A stretch of 64,000 nucleotides of DNA from Tersicoccus mangrovi. GTDB lineage: Bacteria > Actinomycetota > Actinomycetes > Actinomycetales > Micrococcaceae. Below, in pieces: positions 17,364 to 25,692 of this stretch. Where the stretch lies: assembly GCF_036881825.1 (NCBI RefSeq), contig NZ_JBAJMW010000003.1:1-64000 (forward strand), written 5' to 3'. Under the pieces are notes generated by a model. It saw nothing but the letters and a program-made list of their open reading frames with translations, was not told the DNA's origin and ran no database searches. The translations under genes and the position numbers were made by a program. Numbering within the stretch: the first letter of the stretch is position 1; each line of letters opens with the position of its first letter.

Positions 17364-17894
17364 TCGAGGGGAGCGGTCCGGGCCGCCGGATGTTGCGACG
17401 ACGACGGCGGTCGCGATGGCGGCCAGCCCCTCGCCACGGCCGGTGAGGCCGAGGCCGTCGCTCGTCGTCGCGCTGATGCTCACGGGGCAGCCCGCCGCCT
17501 CGCCGAGGACAAACGCCGCCTCCGCGCGGCGGCTCGCGAACCGGGGCCGGTTGCCGATCACCTGGACTGCGACGTTGCCCACGGTGAAGCCGGCGTCCCG
17601 CACGATCCGGGCGGCCTCGGCGAGCAGGACGACGCCGGCCGCCCCGCGGTACTCCGGGCGGTCGGTGCCGAAGTGGGTGCCGAGGTCGCCGACACCGGCC
17701 GCGGAGAACAGGGCGTCGCAGCAGGCGTGGGCGGCGACGTCGCCGTCGGAGTGGCCCGCGAGGCCCACCTCGCCCTCCCACAGCAGGCCGCCCAGCCACA
17801 GGGGGGTGCCGGGCAATCCCCAGGCATGCACGTCCACCCCGATGCCGGTGCGGGGGAGAGGAAGCTGCAAGGGACGGGAACCGGGTTCGCTCAT
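17361..17894 (-). CDS. ispF: 2-C-methyl-D-erythritol 2,4-cyclodiphosphate synthase
   Basis: IspF closes CDP-ME-2-phosphate to the cyclodiphosphate in the MEP isoprenoid pathway. 177 aa: metal-binding Asp and His in GIGVDVHAW, GLAGHSDGDVAAHACCDAL (metal His), HFGTDRPEYRGA, and the C-terminal SISATTSDGLGLTGRGEG. ATG 17894 lacks a ribosome site; GACACT six nt upstream is a weak -10 candidate. Divergent from ispD with only 46 nt between, instead of the usual ispD-ispF order on one strand. Confidence 0.95.
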   Translation of the reverse strand: MSEPGSRPLQLPLPRTGIGVDVHAWGLPGTPLWLGGLLWEGEVGLAGHSDGDVAAHACCDALFSAAGVGDLGTHFGTDRPEYRGAAGVVLLAEAARIVRDAGFTVGNVAVQVIGNRPRFASRRAEAAFVLGEAAGCPVSISATTSDGLGLTGRGEGLAAIATAVVVATSGGPDRSPR

Positions 17895-17940
17895 GGCATC
17901 AGTGTCGCAGGACGTGTCCCCGGCGGCCCGGGATGGTTCG

Positions 17941-19440
17941 ATGGTGTTCGCCCGTTCCCGAGCCCTGGAGGTGCCCTTGCCCACGACTCTCGCCGTCGTC
18001 CTGCCCGGCCATGCCGTGGGCGACGTCGCCGCCGGGCTGCTCGACATCGCGCAGCGAGCGCTGCGTGACGCCGGGGTCGACGAGATCCTGGTCCCGGGGA
18101 ACGGCGTCGGCGACGCCCCGCTACGAGATCCGGCGGCCACGGCAGCTCCGACCCTCCCGACCGACGAATCGGTCGCCCCCGTGCTCGCGTTCGCCGCGGA
18201 CGCCGCCCGCGAAGGCGGCCACGACCGGATCCTGCTGCACCGGCTCGACCACGCCCTCACCCCGGCCGCGCAGGTCACCGCCGTCCTTGATGCGCTCGCG
18301 GGCGGCGCGCCGGTGGCGGTTCCGGTGCTGCCGGTCACCGACACCATCACCGCGATGGTCGACGGAGTCCTCGGGCGCACGGTCGACCGCACCGACGTGC
18401 GGGCCGTCTGTTCGCCGTGGGGATTCACGCCGGACGCCCTGGCGGCAGCGGTCGCGGCTTCCCGGGCCGAGGGGCACGAGCCGGACGCGCACGGGTCGGA
18501 CGGGCTCACCGTCGACGCCGCTCTGCGGCGCGCGGGCGCCTCCGGCGCTGCCGGCGCGAACGGAGCCCCGGTCGCCGCCGTCCCCGGGCTGCCCGCGGGC
18601 GCCTCCCTCGGCGACGAATTGAGCCGCCGACGACAGGCGCGGGCCCACCCGGAGGCGGCGAGCCTGCTGCCTCCGCTGTCGTTCGCGGTCGCCGGCGCGG
18701 AGCCGAGCAGTGAATGCCGTGAGAGCGCCGGTCCTCCGCCGCGAGCGGCCGCCGTCGTGCTCGCCGCCGGATCGGGCACCCGGTTCGGCGCCCCGGTGAA
18801 CAAGGCCTATCTGCCGCTCGGTAGGGAGACGGTACTCGCCCACTCGCTGCGGCGGTTCGCCGCCCTGCCCGAGGTCGGTTCCGTGATTCTGGTGATTCGC
18901 GAGGACGACCGGGAGCGGGCACAGCGGGTCGTCGCCGAGGCCGGCGCACCCGTGGAGATCGTGGTCGGCGGCGACACTCGGCAGGCCTCCGAGCACGCGG
19001 CGCTGCGGCACCTGATCCAGCGGGTCGGGGACGGCACGGTGGACGTCATCGCGATCCATGACTCGGCCCGTCCCCTGACGGACGAGGGACTCTGCAGGCG
19101 CGTGTTTGCGGCGGCCCTGCGGTACGGAGGCGCCGTACCCGGCGTGCTCCGGCCGGAGCTCGCCGTCGTCACGGGTGACGGGGCGGGACTGCTGCCGGAC
19201 GTCACCGGGCCGCTCGTGGCCGTGCAGACACCGCAGGCGTTCGCCGCCCCGGTGCTGCTCGACGCCTACGCCGCCGCCCGCATCACGGGTTTCGAGGGAA
19301 CCGACACGGCGAGCGTCGTCGCAGCGCACGCCGGTCTCGCGGCTCGATGGGTTCCGGCGCAGGCCACGAACCTGAAGATCACGTTCGCCGAGGATCTCCC
19401 GCTGGCCGAGCTGCTGCTCGCCGAGCAGCACGGCGCCTGA
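17941..19440 (+). CDS. ispD: 2-C-methyl-D-erythritol 4-phosphate cytidylyltransferase with N-terminal degenerate IspD-like domain
   Basis: IspD transfers CMP to MEP. This protein is 499 aa, about twice the usual length. Residues 270-499 are a complete IspD: AAVVLAAGSGTRFG with the NTP loop, NKAYLPLG, VVGGDTRQASEHAALRHL, IHDSARPL, VQTPQAF, FEGTDTASVV and the final NLKITFAEDLPLA. Residues 10-250 look like a decayed copy: LAVVLPGHAVGDVAAGLLD has lost the glycine-rich loop, but VPVLPVTDTITAMVDGVLG and VRAVCSPWGF align with the IspD segments VPVTDTIK and VQTPQGF. ATG 17941 is used here; TTG 17977 has GGAGGTG upstream and is a strong alternative. Confidence 0.88.
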   Translation: MVFARSRALEVPLPTTLAVVLPGHAVGDVAAGLLDIAQRALRDAGVDEILVPGNGVGDAPLRDPAATAAPTLPTDESVAPVLAFAADAAREGGHDRILLHRLDHALTPAAQVTAVLDALAGGAPVAVPVLPVTDTITAMVDGVLGRTVDRTDVRAVCSPWGFTPDALAAAVAASRAEGHEPDAHGSDGLTVDAALRRAGASGAAGANGAPVAAVPGLPAGASLGDELSRRRQARAHPEAASLLPPLSFAVAGAEPSSECRESAGPPPRAAAVVLAAGSGTRFGAPVNKAYLPLGRETVLAHSLRRFAALPEVGSVILVIREDDRERAQRVVAEAGAPVEIVVGGDTRQASEHAALRHLIQRVGDGTVDVIAIHDSARPLTDEGLCRRVFAAALRYGGAVPGVLRPELAVVTGDGAGLLPDVTGPLVAVQTPQAFAAPVLLDAYAAARITGFEGTDTASVVAAHAGLAARWVPAQATNLKITFAEDLPLAELLLAEQHGA

Positions 19441-19561
19441 TCCGGGCGAGGCGCCGCAGGACCGCTCGCCGGCCGACTGAGCGCCACCACCTGCCGGCTC
19501 GCGACGACGGGCGACGACCCGAAGGCGACGAGACCCGGAAGAACAGTGTCCGGAGACGACG

Positions 19562-19595
19562 ACGGGGTCCTCCGCTCGAGAGCGGAGGACCCCGT
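19562..19595. terminator. Hairpin terminator between ispD and carD
   Basis: 15-bp perfect arms 19562-19576 and 19581-19595 (ACGGGGTCCTCCGCT / AGCGGAGGACCCCGT) with a 4-nt loop, between convergent ispD and carD. It has no T-run on either side and could act on both strands. The rest of 19441-19613 shows nothing else. Confidence 0.65.
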
Positions 19596-19613
19596 CATGT
19601 CGTTGCAGTCGGC

Positions 19614-20099
19614 TCAGGCCGAGGCGAGAACCTCGTCCAGCACGCCGGCGGCCTTCTCCTCGTCGGTCTTCTCGGCGAGGGCCAGCTCGGAGATGAGGAT
19701 CTGCCGGGCCTTGGCCAGCATCCGCTTCTCCCCCGCGGACAGGCCACGGTCGTTGTCGCGTCGCCAGAGGTCACGGACCACTTCGGCGACCTTGACGACG
19801 TCGCCCGAGGCGAGCTTCTCCAGGTTGGCCTTGTAGCGCCGGGACCAGTTGGTCGGCTCCTCGGTGAACTCGGCCCGCAGCACGTCGAACACGTGCTCCA
19901 GACCCTCCTTGCCGACCACATCACGAACGCCGACCAGGTCGACGTTCTCGGCGGGGACCTCAATGGTCAGGTCGCCCTGGGCGACCTTGAGCTTGAGGTA
20001 CATCTTCTCTTCGCCGCGGACGGTTCGCAGCTTGATCTCTTCGATCTTCGCCGCCCCGTGGTGGGGGTAAACAACCGTCTCGCCGACCTCGAACACCAT
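19614..20099 (-). CDS. carD: CarD family RNA polymerase-binding transcription factor
   Basis: CarD binds the RNA polymerase beta subunit and stabilises open complexes, notably at rRNA promoters. 161 aa: N-terminal RID domain MVFEVGETVVYPHHGAAKIE with EEKMYLKLKVAQGDLTIEVP, then the helical DNA-binding domain NWSRRYKANLEKLASGD with the conserved Trp in DLWRRDNDRGLSAGEKRML. ATG 20099 has AAAGGGGA eight nt upstream, in an AT-rich leader with TAAACT as a possible -10 box near 20125. The order carD next to an lpqE-like gene and ispD matches Rv3582c-Rv3584. Confidence 0.97.
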   Translation of the reverse strand: MVFEVGETVVYPHHGAAKIEEIKLRTVRGEEKMYLKLKVAQGDLTIEVPAENVDLVGVRDVVGKEGLEHVFDVLRAEFTEEPTNWSRRYKANLEKLASGDVVKVAEVVRDLWRRDNDRGLSAGEKRMLAKARQILISELALAEKTDEEKAAGVLDEVLASA

Positions 20100-20279
20100 A
20101 TGTATATTCCCCTTTCCCGGAGACGAGTTTATCACGAGCCGTTTTCCCGACTTCGGCGTCATCTCGCGGCACGAGCGGCCTGCCGGGCGCCCGGTGGGCA
20201 CGAGCACGGTCCGCGAACGGTTAGGCTGGGAGCTGTTGTCACCCGACCCACGAGCACCGTCGACGAGGAGCGCCTGACC

Positions 20280-20837
20280 GTGAGAATCGCTGCGAGCACC
20301 CGCCTCCGCCAGGCCGGGGTCGTCCTGGTCGCCTCTCTGTCCGTCCTGGCCGCTTCCGGCTGCCAGGCCGTCAACGACCAGTCGACGAAGATGTCGTACG
20401 ACCCGTCCGACGGCGTCTCGGCCACCGTGGGCCAGGTCCAGCTCCGCAACGTGTTCGTGGCGGCCGCGGCGAAGGGCGACCCGGCCCGGCTCGGCGGCGC
20501 CCTGTTCAACCAGTCGGACCGCGCGACCACCGTGACCCTGAGCAGCGGCTCGGGCACGCAGACGACGATCAAGCTGCCCGCCAACGCGAACTACTACCTG
20601 CAGCAGGAACCGGCCGTGAACGTCGGCGACGTCGACCAGGCGCCCGGCTCCCTCGTCGACATGAAGCTGACGGAGACGGCGTCCGGCACCAGCTCGACGG
20701 TGCGCGTCCCGGTCGTCGACGGCACCCTCGAGGAGTACCGCACGATCGTGCCCGGCTCGCCGTCCCCGACCGGCACCGCCACGAGCACGCCGACGGAGTC
20801 CACGAGTGCGAGCGCGACCAGCAGCCCCACGGGCTGA
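20280..20837 (+). CDS. LpqE-like lipoprotein
   Basis: 185 aa from GTG 20280 (GAGGAG upstream). A signal peptide with basic n-region and lipobox LAASGC puts Cys near residue 26 at the outer membrane face. The body (VSATVGQVQLRNVFVAAAAK, LFNQSDRATTVTLSSGSG, LPANANYYLQ) looks like a beta-sandwich of the family near PCu(A)C copper chaperones, but no clear Met/His copper motif was seen. The tail is Ser/Thr/Pro-rich. Its divergent place beside carD equals that of Rv3584 (lpqE). Function unknown. Confidence 0.8.
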   Translation: MRIAASTRLRQAGVVLVASLSVLAASGCQAVNDQSTKMSYDPSDGVSATVGQVQLRNVFVAAAAKGDPARLGGALFNQSDRATTVTLSSGSGTQTTIKLPANANYYLQQEPAVNVGDVDQAPGSLVDMKLTETASGTSSTVRVPVVDGTLEEYRTIVPGSPSPTGTATSTPTESTSASATSSPTG

Positions 20838-20856
20838 CCCGCCCCCACCTGTCACG

Positions 20857-20892
20857 ACGACGCCCCGCCCGGTGATCCGGGCGGGGCGTCGT
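20857..20892. terminator. Bidirectional hairpin terminator between the LpqE-like gene and regX3
   Basis: 16-bp perfect arms 20857-20872 and 20877-20892 (ACGACGCCCCGCCCGG and its complement) with loop TGAT, between two converging genes. Confidence 0.75.
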
Positions 20893-20933
20893 TCGTCGTG
20901 GGCCGGAAAGTCGTGCGTCGGCCCGTCGGCGGG

Positions 20934-21614
20934 TCAGACCTCGAACTTGTACCCCAGCCCGCGCACCGTCACGAGGTGGCGCGGGGAGGACGGGTCCGGC
21001 TCGACCTTGGACCGGAGCCGCTTGACATGCACGTCGAGGGTCTTGGTGTCCCCGACGTAGTCCGAACCCCAGACCCGGTCGATCAGCTGCCCTCGCGTCA
21101 GCACGCGGCCGGCGTTGCGCAACAGCATCTCGAGCAGCTCGAACTCCTTCAGCGGCAGCGGCACCTGCTCCCCGCTGACGGTGACGACGTGCCGGTCCAC
21201 GTCCATCCGCACCGGCCCGGCCTCGACCGTCGCACTGACCAGCTCCTCCGGCTCGCCCTGCCGGCGCAGCACCGCGCGCACCCGGGCGACCAGCTCGCGG
21301 GAGGAGTAGGGCTTGGTCACGTAGTCGTCCGCCCCGAGCTCGAGCCCGACGACCTTGTCGATCTCGGCGTCCTTCGCGGTGAGCATGATGACCGGCACGT
21401 TGGAGCGCTGCCGCAGCTGGCGGCACACCTCGGTCCCGGGCAGGCCGGGCAGCATGAGGTCGAGGAGCACGAGGTCCGCGCCGTCCCGGTCGAACTCGCT
21501 GATCGCGTCGGTGCCGTTGTCGACGACCGCGACCTCGTAGCCCTCCTTGCCGAGCAGGTAGGACAGCGGGTCGCTGAAGGACTCCTCGTCCTCCACGATC
21601 AGGATCTTGCTCAC
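20934..21614 (-). CDS. regX3: OmpR-family response regulator RegX3
   Basis: DNA-binding partner of the adjacent kinase, controlling phosphate-starvation genes. 226 aa: receiver domain with acidic pocket VEDEES, phospho-acceptor Asp52 in LVLLDLMLPG, Thr in IMLTAK, Lys in VTKPYSSREL; then a winged helix with FELLEMLLRNAGRVLTRGQL and TLDVHVKRLRSKVEPD. Overlaps the kinase stop by 4 nt. Order regX3-senX3 with gpm nearby matches Rv0491-Rv0489. It could equally be called PhoP. Confidence 0.92.
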   Translation of the reverse strand: MSKILIVEDEESFSDPLSYLLGKEGYEVAVVDNGTDAISEFDRDGADLVLLDLMLPGLPGTEVCRQLRQRSNVPVIMLTAKDAEIDKVVGLELGADDYVTKPYSSRELVARVRAVLRRQGEPEELVSATVEAGPVRMDVDRHVVTVSGEQVPLPLKEFELLEMLLRNAGRVLTRGQLIDRVWGSDYVGDTKTLDVHVKRLRSKVEPDPSSPRHLVTVRGLGYKFEV

Positions 21615-22999
21615 GGGCGGGCTCCTCGGTGACGGTCGGGATCGGTTCGGGTGGTCGCGGCGCGGACCCCGGTCGTGTCGACCCGGGTGGCGCCCGCACG
21701 CGACGGCAACGGCGGGGCCGGGGCGGCCGACGGCTGGTCCGGCGCCGGTCTCGCGCTGCCCACGGGGGCGCCGTCGGGGCGCAGCGCCGGGGCGAACACC
21801 TGCAGGCGGCCGGCGGACACGGGGCGCCGCGTCCGCTCGGGCCGCGCGTCGCGGTCGTCGAGGCGCGCCCCCTCTTCGGCGTCGATCTGCGGCAGACGCA
21901 CGGTGAAGGTGGACCCCTGGCCGACGCGGGACCAGACGGTCACCTCCCCGCCGTGCCGGGCGACGACGTGCTTGACGATGCTCAGGCCGAGGCCGGTGCC
22001 GCCGGTGGCCCGCGAGCGCGCCGCGTCGATGCGGTAGAACCGCTCGAAGATGCGGTCCAGCTCCTCCTCCGGGATGCCGGGGCCCTGGTCCGAGACGGAG
22101 ACGAGCGCGAGGTCGTCGCGGGACCGCAGGCCGACGCCGATCTTCGATCCCGGCGGGGAGTAGCGGATGGCGTTGTCGATGAGATTGCGGAACGCGGTCA
22201 TGAGCAGGTCGGCGTCCCCGTGCACGGGACGCTCGATCCGGCCGCCGACGTCGACCCGGATCTGCCGCGCGTCGGCGGCGAGCCGGTTCCGGTCCACGGC
22301 CTCGGCGATGACGGCGTTCAGGTCGACGACGGCACCGGTCGAGACGACGTCGGCGCTCTGCAACCGGGAGAGCTCGATGATGTCCTGGACGAGGGCGCTC
22401 AGGCGACCGGACTCCCGGTGGATGCGCCCGGCGAAGCGGCGCACGGCCTCCTCGTCGTCGGCGGCGTCGTCGAGCGCCTCGGAGAGCAGGGAGATGGCGC
22501 CGACCGGGGTCTTCAGCTCGTGGGAGACGTTGGCGACGAAGTCGTTGCGCACCTGCTCGGTGCGGATGATCTCGGTGCGGTCGTCGGCCAGGATGAGGCA
22601 GTACTCGGACCCGAGCGGCGCGACGCGCACCTGGACGATGCTGCTGGCCTCCCCCAGCGGGCCCCGGGAGAGCTCGAACTGCCGTTCCTCGATCACCCCG
22701 TCCTGCCGGACGCGGGCGACGATGGCGAGGATCTCCGGGTGCACGACCGTGTGCCCGCGGACCAGCCCGTGCGCATAGGCGGCGGGACTGGCGCGCACCA
22801 CCCCGTCGACGTCGTCGACGACGATGAAGGCCATGCCGAGCACGGAGAGCACCTGCAGGGCCCCGTCGGGAAGCGTCGGCTCGTCGACGTCCACGACGGA
22901 GCGCCGTCCCCGGCCGCTGTACCGGTACGCGAGCAGCCCGACGACGCCGAGCGCCAGCCCGACCACACCGCCGCCGACCGCGAGCACCACCGGATCCAC
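21611..22999 (-). CDS. senX3: Phosphate-sensing histidine kinase SenX3
   Basis: 462 aa. One N-terminal membrane segment (residues 5-27), a PAS-like domain (residues 45-140, GMAFIVVDDVDGVVRASPAA), HisKA with His160 in NVSHELKTPVGAI, then HATPase with N-box FRNLIDNAIRYSP, G1 VSDQGPGIP, F-box FERFYRIDAARSRATGG and G2 GTGLGLSIVKH. A Pro/Ala/Arg-rich tail of about 80 residues is extra. GTG 22999 sits 6 nt after a TAGACT box, so the mRNA is probably leaderless. phoU is divergent, which ties the pair to Pst/PhoU signalling. Confidence 0.93.
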   Translation of the reverse strand: MDPVVLAVGGGVVGLALGVVGLLAYRYSGRGRRSVVDVDEPTLPDGALQVLSVLGMAFIVVDDVDGVVRASPAAYAHGLVRGHTVVHPEILAIVARVRQDGVIEERQFELSRGPLGEASSIVQVRVAPLGSEYCLILADDRTEIIRTEQVRNDFVANVSHELKTPVGAISLLSEALDDAADDEEAVRRFAGRIHRESGRLSALVQDIIELSRLQSADVVSTGAVVDLNAVIAEAVDRNRLAADARQIRVDVGGRIERPVHGDADLLMTAFRNLIDNAIRYSPPGSKIGVGLRSRDDLALVSVSDQGPGIPEEELDRIFERFYRIDAARSRATGGTGLGLSIVKHVVARHGGEVTVWSRVGQGSTFTVRLPQIDAEEGARLDDRDARPERTRRPVSAGRLQVFAPALRPDGAPVGSARPAPDQPSAAPAPPLPSRAGATRVDTTGVRAATTRTDPDRHRGARP

Positions 23000-23005
23000 G
23001 GCATC

Positions 23006-23011
23006 AGTCTA
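23006..23011 (-). promoter_or_regulatory. -10 box for leaderless senX3-regX3
   Basis: TAGACT on the minus strand lies exactly 6 nt before GTG 22999; no ribosome site is present. Confidence 0.5.
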
Positions 23012-23059
23012 GGCACGGGCCCAGGGGCGTCCCGGACGGTTCTCGGCCACCGCGGGGCC

Positions 23060-23103
23060 GTTCAGCTAACGTTCATCTCACCAGCGATTCTCGTTCACAC
23101 GTG
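23060..23103. promoter_or_regulatory. PHO-box array between senX3 and phoU
   Basis: Four 11-bp units in a row: GTTCAGCTAAC, GTTCATCTCAC, CAGCGATTCTC, GTTCACACGTG. Three begin GTTCA. This matches the direct-repeat unit G(G/T)TCAYYYR.. known for Streptomyces PhoP and mycobacterial RegX3. Its position between senX3-regX3 and phoU suggests autoregulation by RegX3. Confidence 0.7.
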
Positions 23104-23210
23104 ACTGGGAGCCTGCTGGTTGGTGTTCTGCCGGATGCCCGGACTCACTGTGCGCAGCGACCGGGGGCGGCGGCCACCGGGGACGACGGGTCATCACGGA
23201 AGGACGCCCA

Positions 23211-23900
23211 GTGCGCAAGGTTTTTCAGGCAGAGCTGCATCAGGTGGGCGACGAGCTCATCCAGATCGCGACGCTCGTGCGGACCGCGGTGGAGAAGGCC
23301 GCCACCGCGTTCCAGAACGCCGACGTCGAGCTCGCCGAGGACGTGATCGCGGCCGACGCGCGGATCGACTTCCTGCAGACCGAGCTCGACGAGCGGGCCA
23401 TCGACATCCTCGCCCGGCAGGGCCCCGTGGCCTCCGACCTGCGGATGATCGTCGGCGCCCTCCGGATGAGCACCTCGCTGGAGCGGATGGGCGACCTCGC
23501 CCGGCACATCGCCCAGCTGGCGCGCCTGCGCTACCCGCAGCAGGTGATGGCCGACAGCCTCGTCGAGACGTTCCGCGAGATGGCCCGGCTCGACGCCGAC
23601 ATCGCCGGCGCCGTGGTCGAGCTGCTCGACACGCGGGACCTCACCCACGCGAGCCGGATCCAGCGGCTCAAGGTCCGCATCAACGAACTGCACCGCAGCG
23701 TGTTCGACGCGGTGGCCGCGCCGGACTGGCACGAGTCGCCGGCCCGGACGGCCGACGTCGTGCTCGCGAGCCGCTACTTCGAGCGCTTCGGCGACCACGG
23801 CGTCTCCGTCTCCCGCAAGGTCACCTACCTCGTGACCGGGGAGTGGGACGCGGACGCCCTGGAGGGGCTCGAGGGCACGGTCGGCGCCGGCGACGCCTGA
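23211..23900 (+). CDS. phoU: Phosphate signalling protein PhoU
   Basis: Negative modulator linking the Pst transporter to SenX3. 229 aa, all-helical, two PhoU repeats: MRKVFQAELHQVGDELIQIA with the metal-binding type motif LERMGDLARHIAQLA in repeat one and ASRYFERFGDHGVSVSRKV in repeat two. GTG 23211 has AAGGA seven nt upstream. A PHO-box array lies upstream. A bidirectional terminator follows. Confidence 0.96.
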   Translation: MRKVFQAELHQVGDELIQIATLVRTAVEKAATAFQNADVELAEDVIAADARIDFLQTELDERAIDILARQGPVASDLRMIVGALRMSTSLERMGDLARHIAQLARLRYPQQVMADSLVETFREMARLDADIAGAVVELLDTRDLTHASRIQRLKVRINELHRSVFDAVAAPDWHESPARTADVVLASRYFERFGDHGVSVSRKVTYLVTGEWDADALEGLEGTVGAGDA

Positions 23901-23926
23901 GCACCTCCCAGCGCTCACCATGGACG

Positions 23927-23961
23927 AGAAGGGCCCCGGACGATGCGTCCGGGGCCCTTCT
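23927..23961. terminator. Bidirectional terminator between phoU and gpmA
   Basis: 16-bp perfect arms 23927-23942 and 23946-23961 (AGAAGGGCCCCGGACG and its complement) with a 3-nt loop, between converging genes. Confidence 0.8.
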
Positions 23962-23980
23962 GCTGTCGACCTGCCGGTCG

Positions 23981-24733
23981 CTACTTCTTGCCCTGGTTCG
24001 CGACGGCCTTGATGGACTCGGCCGCGGCGTCCGGATCCAGATAGGTGCCGCCCGGCTTGACCGGCGTGAGGTCCTCGTCCAGCTCGTAGTGCAGCGGGAT
24101 GCCGGTGGGGATGTTCAGGCCGGCGATGTCGTCGTCGCTGATGCCGTCCAGGTGCTTGACCAGGGCGCGCAGCGAGTTGCCGTGCGCGGTCACGAGGACC
24201 TTCTTGCCGGCCTTCAGATCAGCACTGATGTCGGACTCCCAGTACGGCAGCAGGCGCTCGAGGACGTCCTTGAGGCACTCGGTGCGGGGCACGTCGTCGC
24301 CGAGGTCCGCGTACCGCGGGTCGTGGGCCTGGCTGAACTGATCGTCGTCGGCGATGGGCGGCGGCGGGGTGTCGTAGGAGCGGCGCCACAGCATGAACTG
24401 GTCCTCACCGAACTCGGCGAGGGTCTGGGCCTTGTCCTTGCCCTGCAGGGCGCCGTAGTGGCGCTCGTTGAGGCGCCAGTCGCGCTTGACGGGGATCCAC
24501 AGCCGGTCCGCGGCGTCGAGGGCGAGGTTCGCGGTGACGATCGCGCGGCGCAGCAGCGACGTGTAGAGCACGTCGGGCAGCAGGCCTCGCTGGGCCAGCA
24601 GCTCGCCGCCGTGCTCGGCCTCCGTCCGCCCCTGGTCGGTGAGCGGGACGTCCACCCACCCGGTGAACAGGTTCTTCTCGTTCCAGTCGCTCTGCCCGTG
24701 GCGGAGCAGGATCAGCGTGTGGGTCTGCGTCAT
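23981..24733 (-). CDS. gpmA: 2,3-bisphosphoglycerate-dependent phosphoglycerate mutase
   Basis: Interconverts 3- and 2-phosphoglycerate in glycolysis. 250 aa from ATG 24733: phosphohistidine motif LLRHGQSDWNEKNLFTGW, catalytic Glu in LNERHYGALQGKDK, second His in VTAHGNSLRALVKH. An in-frame extension to 24832 has no family similarity and was dropped. CAGACT six nt before the ATG is a -10-like box suggesting a leaderless mRNA. Its place near regX3-senX3 matches mycobacterial gpm1. Confidence 0.96.
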   Translation of the reverse strand: MTQTHTLILLRHGQSDWNEKNLFTGWVDVPLTDQGRTEAEHGGELLAQRGLLPDVLYTSLLRRAIVTANLALDAADRLWIPVKRDWRLNERHYGALQGKDKAQTLAEFGEDQFMLWRRSYDTPPPPIADDDQFSQAHDPRYADLGDDVPRTECLKDVLERLLPYWESDISADLKAGKKVLVTAHGNSLRALVKHLDGISDDDIAGLNIPTGIPLHYELDEDLTPVKPGGTYLDPDAAAESIKAVANQGKK

Positions 24734-24861
24734 ACGCCCAGTCTGCCGCACCGCTCCGGCCGCGCCAACGTCGCACGCCGTGCGCCGCTCCCGGTGACGA
24801 GCACCGCGCGGCGACGGTGTGGAACGCCTCACGAAACGGCCGTCCGGGACCTACCGGCCCG

Positions 24862-24867
24862 TAGGGT
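24862..24867 (+). promoter_or_regulatory. -10 box for leaderless methyltransferase gene
   Basis: TAGGGT ends 6 nt before GTG 24874, with no ribosome site between. Confidence 0.5.
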
Positions 24868-24873
24868 ATCGGG

Positions 24874-25692
24874 GTGCACAGCCGGCCGGTCGGAACCATC
24901 ACCCGAGGGACCACCGGCCACAACCGGCTCCGCCGGGTCGACCGGTGGCTCGCGGCGACCCACGGCCACCGGCTCCGCGCCGCGTCGGACCCGCTCGTCG
25001 TCGACCTCGGCTACGGCGCCCACCCCGCGACGGCCGTCGAATTGTTCGCCCGCCTGCGCAACGTCGCCCCACGCACCGAACTCGTGGGCCTGGAGATCGA
25101 TCCCGCCCGCGTGCACCGCGCCCTTCCCCTGCGCCGCGACGGCCTCGACTTCAAGCTCGGCGGCTTCGAGCTGCCCCTGCCCGGACGCCGGCCCGTGGTC
25201 GTGCGCGCCTTCAACGTGCTCCGGCAGTACCCCGTCGAGGAGGTGCCCGCCCACTGGGAGCTGCTCCGGTCGCGGCTCTCCCCCGGCGGCATCGCGGTGG
25301 ACGGCACGTGCGACGAACTCGGCCGCAGGGCCGCCTGGATCACGCTGGACGGACACGGCCCGCAGTCCCTGACGCTGTCGGTGAAGTTCGCGACCCTGGA
25401 CCGTCCGTCCGACGTCGCGGAGCGGCTGCCCAAGGCGCTCATTCACCGGAACGTGCCGGGCGAACACGTGCACAGGTTCCTGCAGGCGTTCGACCGGGCG
25501 TGGGCGGAGGCGGCGTCGGTGGCGCCGTTCGGGAGGCGGCAGCGCTTCCTGCGCGCGTGCACGGCGATGCAGCAGTCCGGGTGGCCGCTGCTGGACTCAC
25601 CGTCCCGGTGGCGGCTCGGCGAGGTGACGGTCGCGTGGAGCGCCGTCGCGCCGGGATCAGCCGACCGGCGGCCGGATCACCAGGGGCCGTAG
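24874..25692 (+). CDS. Class I SAM-dependent methyltransferase, substrate unknown
   Basis: 272 aa from GTG 24874. A Rossmann-type motif I occurs at about residue 43 (PLVVDLGYGAHPATAVEL), with motif II acidic residue in LVGLEIDPARVHRAL and FNVLRQYPVEEVP around motif IV. A related gene often sits beside gpm in actinobacteria, but the substrate is not known to me. Its last 16 bp overlap the end of the convergent DUF2516 gene. Confidence 0.8.
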   Translation: MHSRPVGTITRGTTGHNRLRRVDRWLAATHGHRLRAASDPLVVDLGYGAHPATAVELFARLRNVAPRTELVGLEIDPARVHRALPLRRDGLDFKLGGFELPLPGRRPVVVRAFNVLRQYPVEEVPAHWELLRSRLSPGGIAVDGTCDELGRRAAWITLDGHGPQSLTLSVKFATLDRPSDVAERLPKALIHRNVPGEHVHRFLQAFDRAWAEAASVAPFGRRQRFLRACTAMQQSGWPLLDSPSRWRLGEVTVAWSAVAPGSADRRPDHQGP

